From an uncultured Acetatifactor sp. (GTDB lineage Bacteria > Bacillota > Clostridia > Lachnospirales > Lachnospiraceae): DNA of 5,522 nucleotides. Positions 5,480 to 5,522 of this stretch are shown piece by piece. The stretch's first letter is position 1; each line of letters starts with the position of its first letter. The notes beneath the pieces are model-generated. The model made no database searches. It saw only the letters and a list, made by a program, of their open reading frames with translations, and was not told the DNA's origin. The position numbers were made by a program, and so were the translations under genes. The stretch lies in the NCBI GenBank assembly GCA_910578215.1, contig CAJTPH010000075.1, positions 1-5,522 of the forward strand. The letters run 5' to 3'.

Positions 5480-5522
5480 TTAGAGGGAAGTAATTTCAGA
5501 TTAGGCGGTATAGCCCCGATTA
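5468..5522 (-). repeat. Right copy of 55-bp inverted repeat, reaching the window edge
   Basis: This is the exact reverse complement of 58-112, with degenerate similarity extending inward to about 5450. It reaches the last base of the window, so the outer boundary is unknown. Only about 90 bases separate it from the truncated 5' end of the maturase remnant; that interval (5369-5467) holds no recognisable gene. Confidence 0.85.

Noticed and set aside
1..5522. CRISPR array or integrase gene
   Set aside because: No regularly spaced repeats with unique spacers were seen, and no recombinase motifs occur in any frame.

Overview
The window looks like chromosomal DNA of a low-to-mid GC Bacillota, most likely a gut Clostridia of the Lachnospiraceae type. 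Three genes carry strong GGAGG-type ribosome binding sites about 6 nt before ATG, they are packed tightly on one strand, and the protein sequences have a clostridial flavour. This placement is an inference; no rRNA or marker gene is present.

All convincing coding sequence is on the minus strand and reads from the right edge to the left. At the right (about 4866-5368) lies a broken radical SAM/SPASM-type peptide maturase. It has lost its N-terminus with the iron-sulfur cysteine motif, is frameshifted near 5013-5036, and has no SPASM cysteine region. Its second frame ends on a TAA that overlaps the start of the first of two ABC half-transporters (3083-4873, 596 aa, and 1199-3007, 602 aa), which probably form a heterodimeric exporter. 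A 262-aa protein of unknown function (388-1176) closes the unit, and an imperfect hairpin with a T tract overlaps its stop codon. The set (radical SAM maturase, paired exporter, accessory protein) is typical of a ribosomally made, post-translationally modified peptide (RiPP/bacteriocin) locus, here with the modification end decayed. No precursor peptide gene is visible.

The flanks are unusual. A perfect 55-bp sequence occurs at 58-112 and, inverted, at 5468-5522, so it brackets the whole gene set. Each copy is followed on its inner side by a related hairpin and T tract, and a weaker similarity continues for about 20 bp. Just inside the left copy is a degenerate tRNA-Asn(GTT), intact from the anticodon arm to the 3' acceptor strand but with an unrecognisable 5' third. 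Together with the truncated maturase this points to a rearranged or formerly mobile region. No integrase or transposase is present in the window to prove it.
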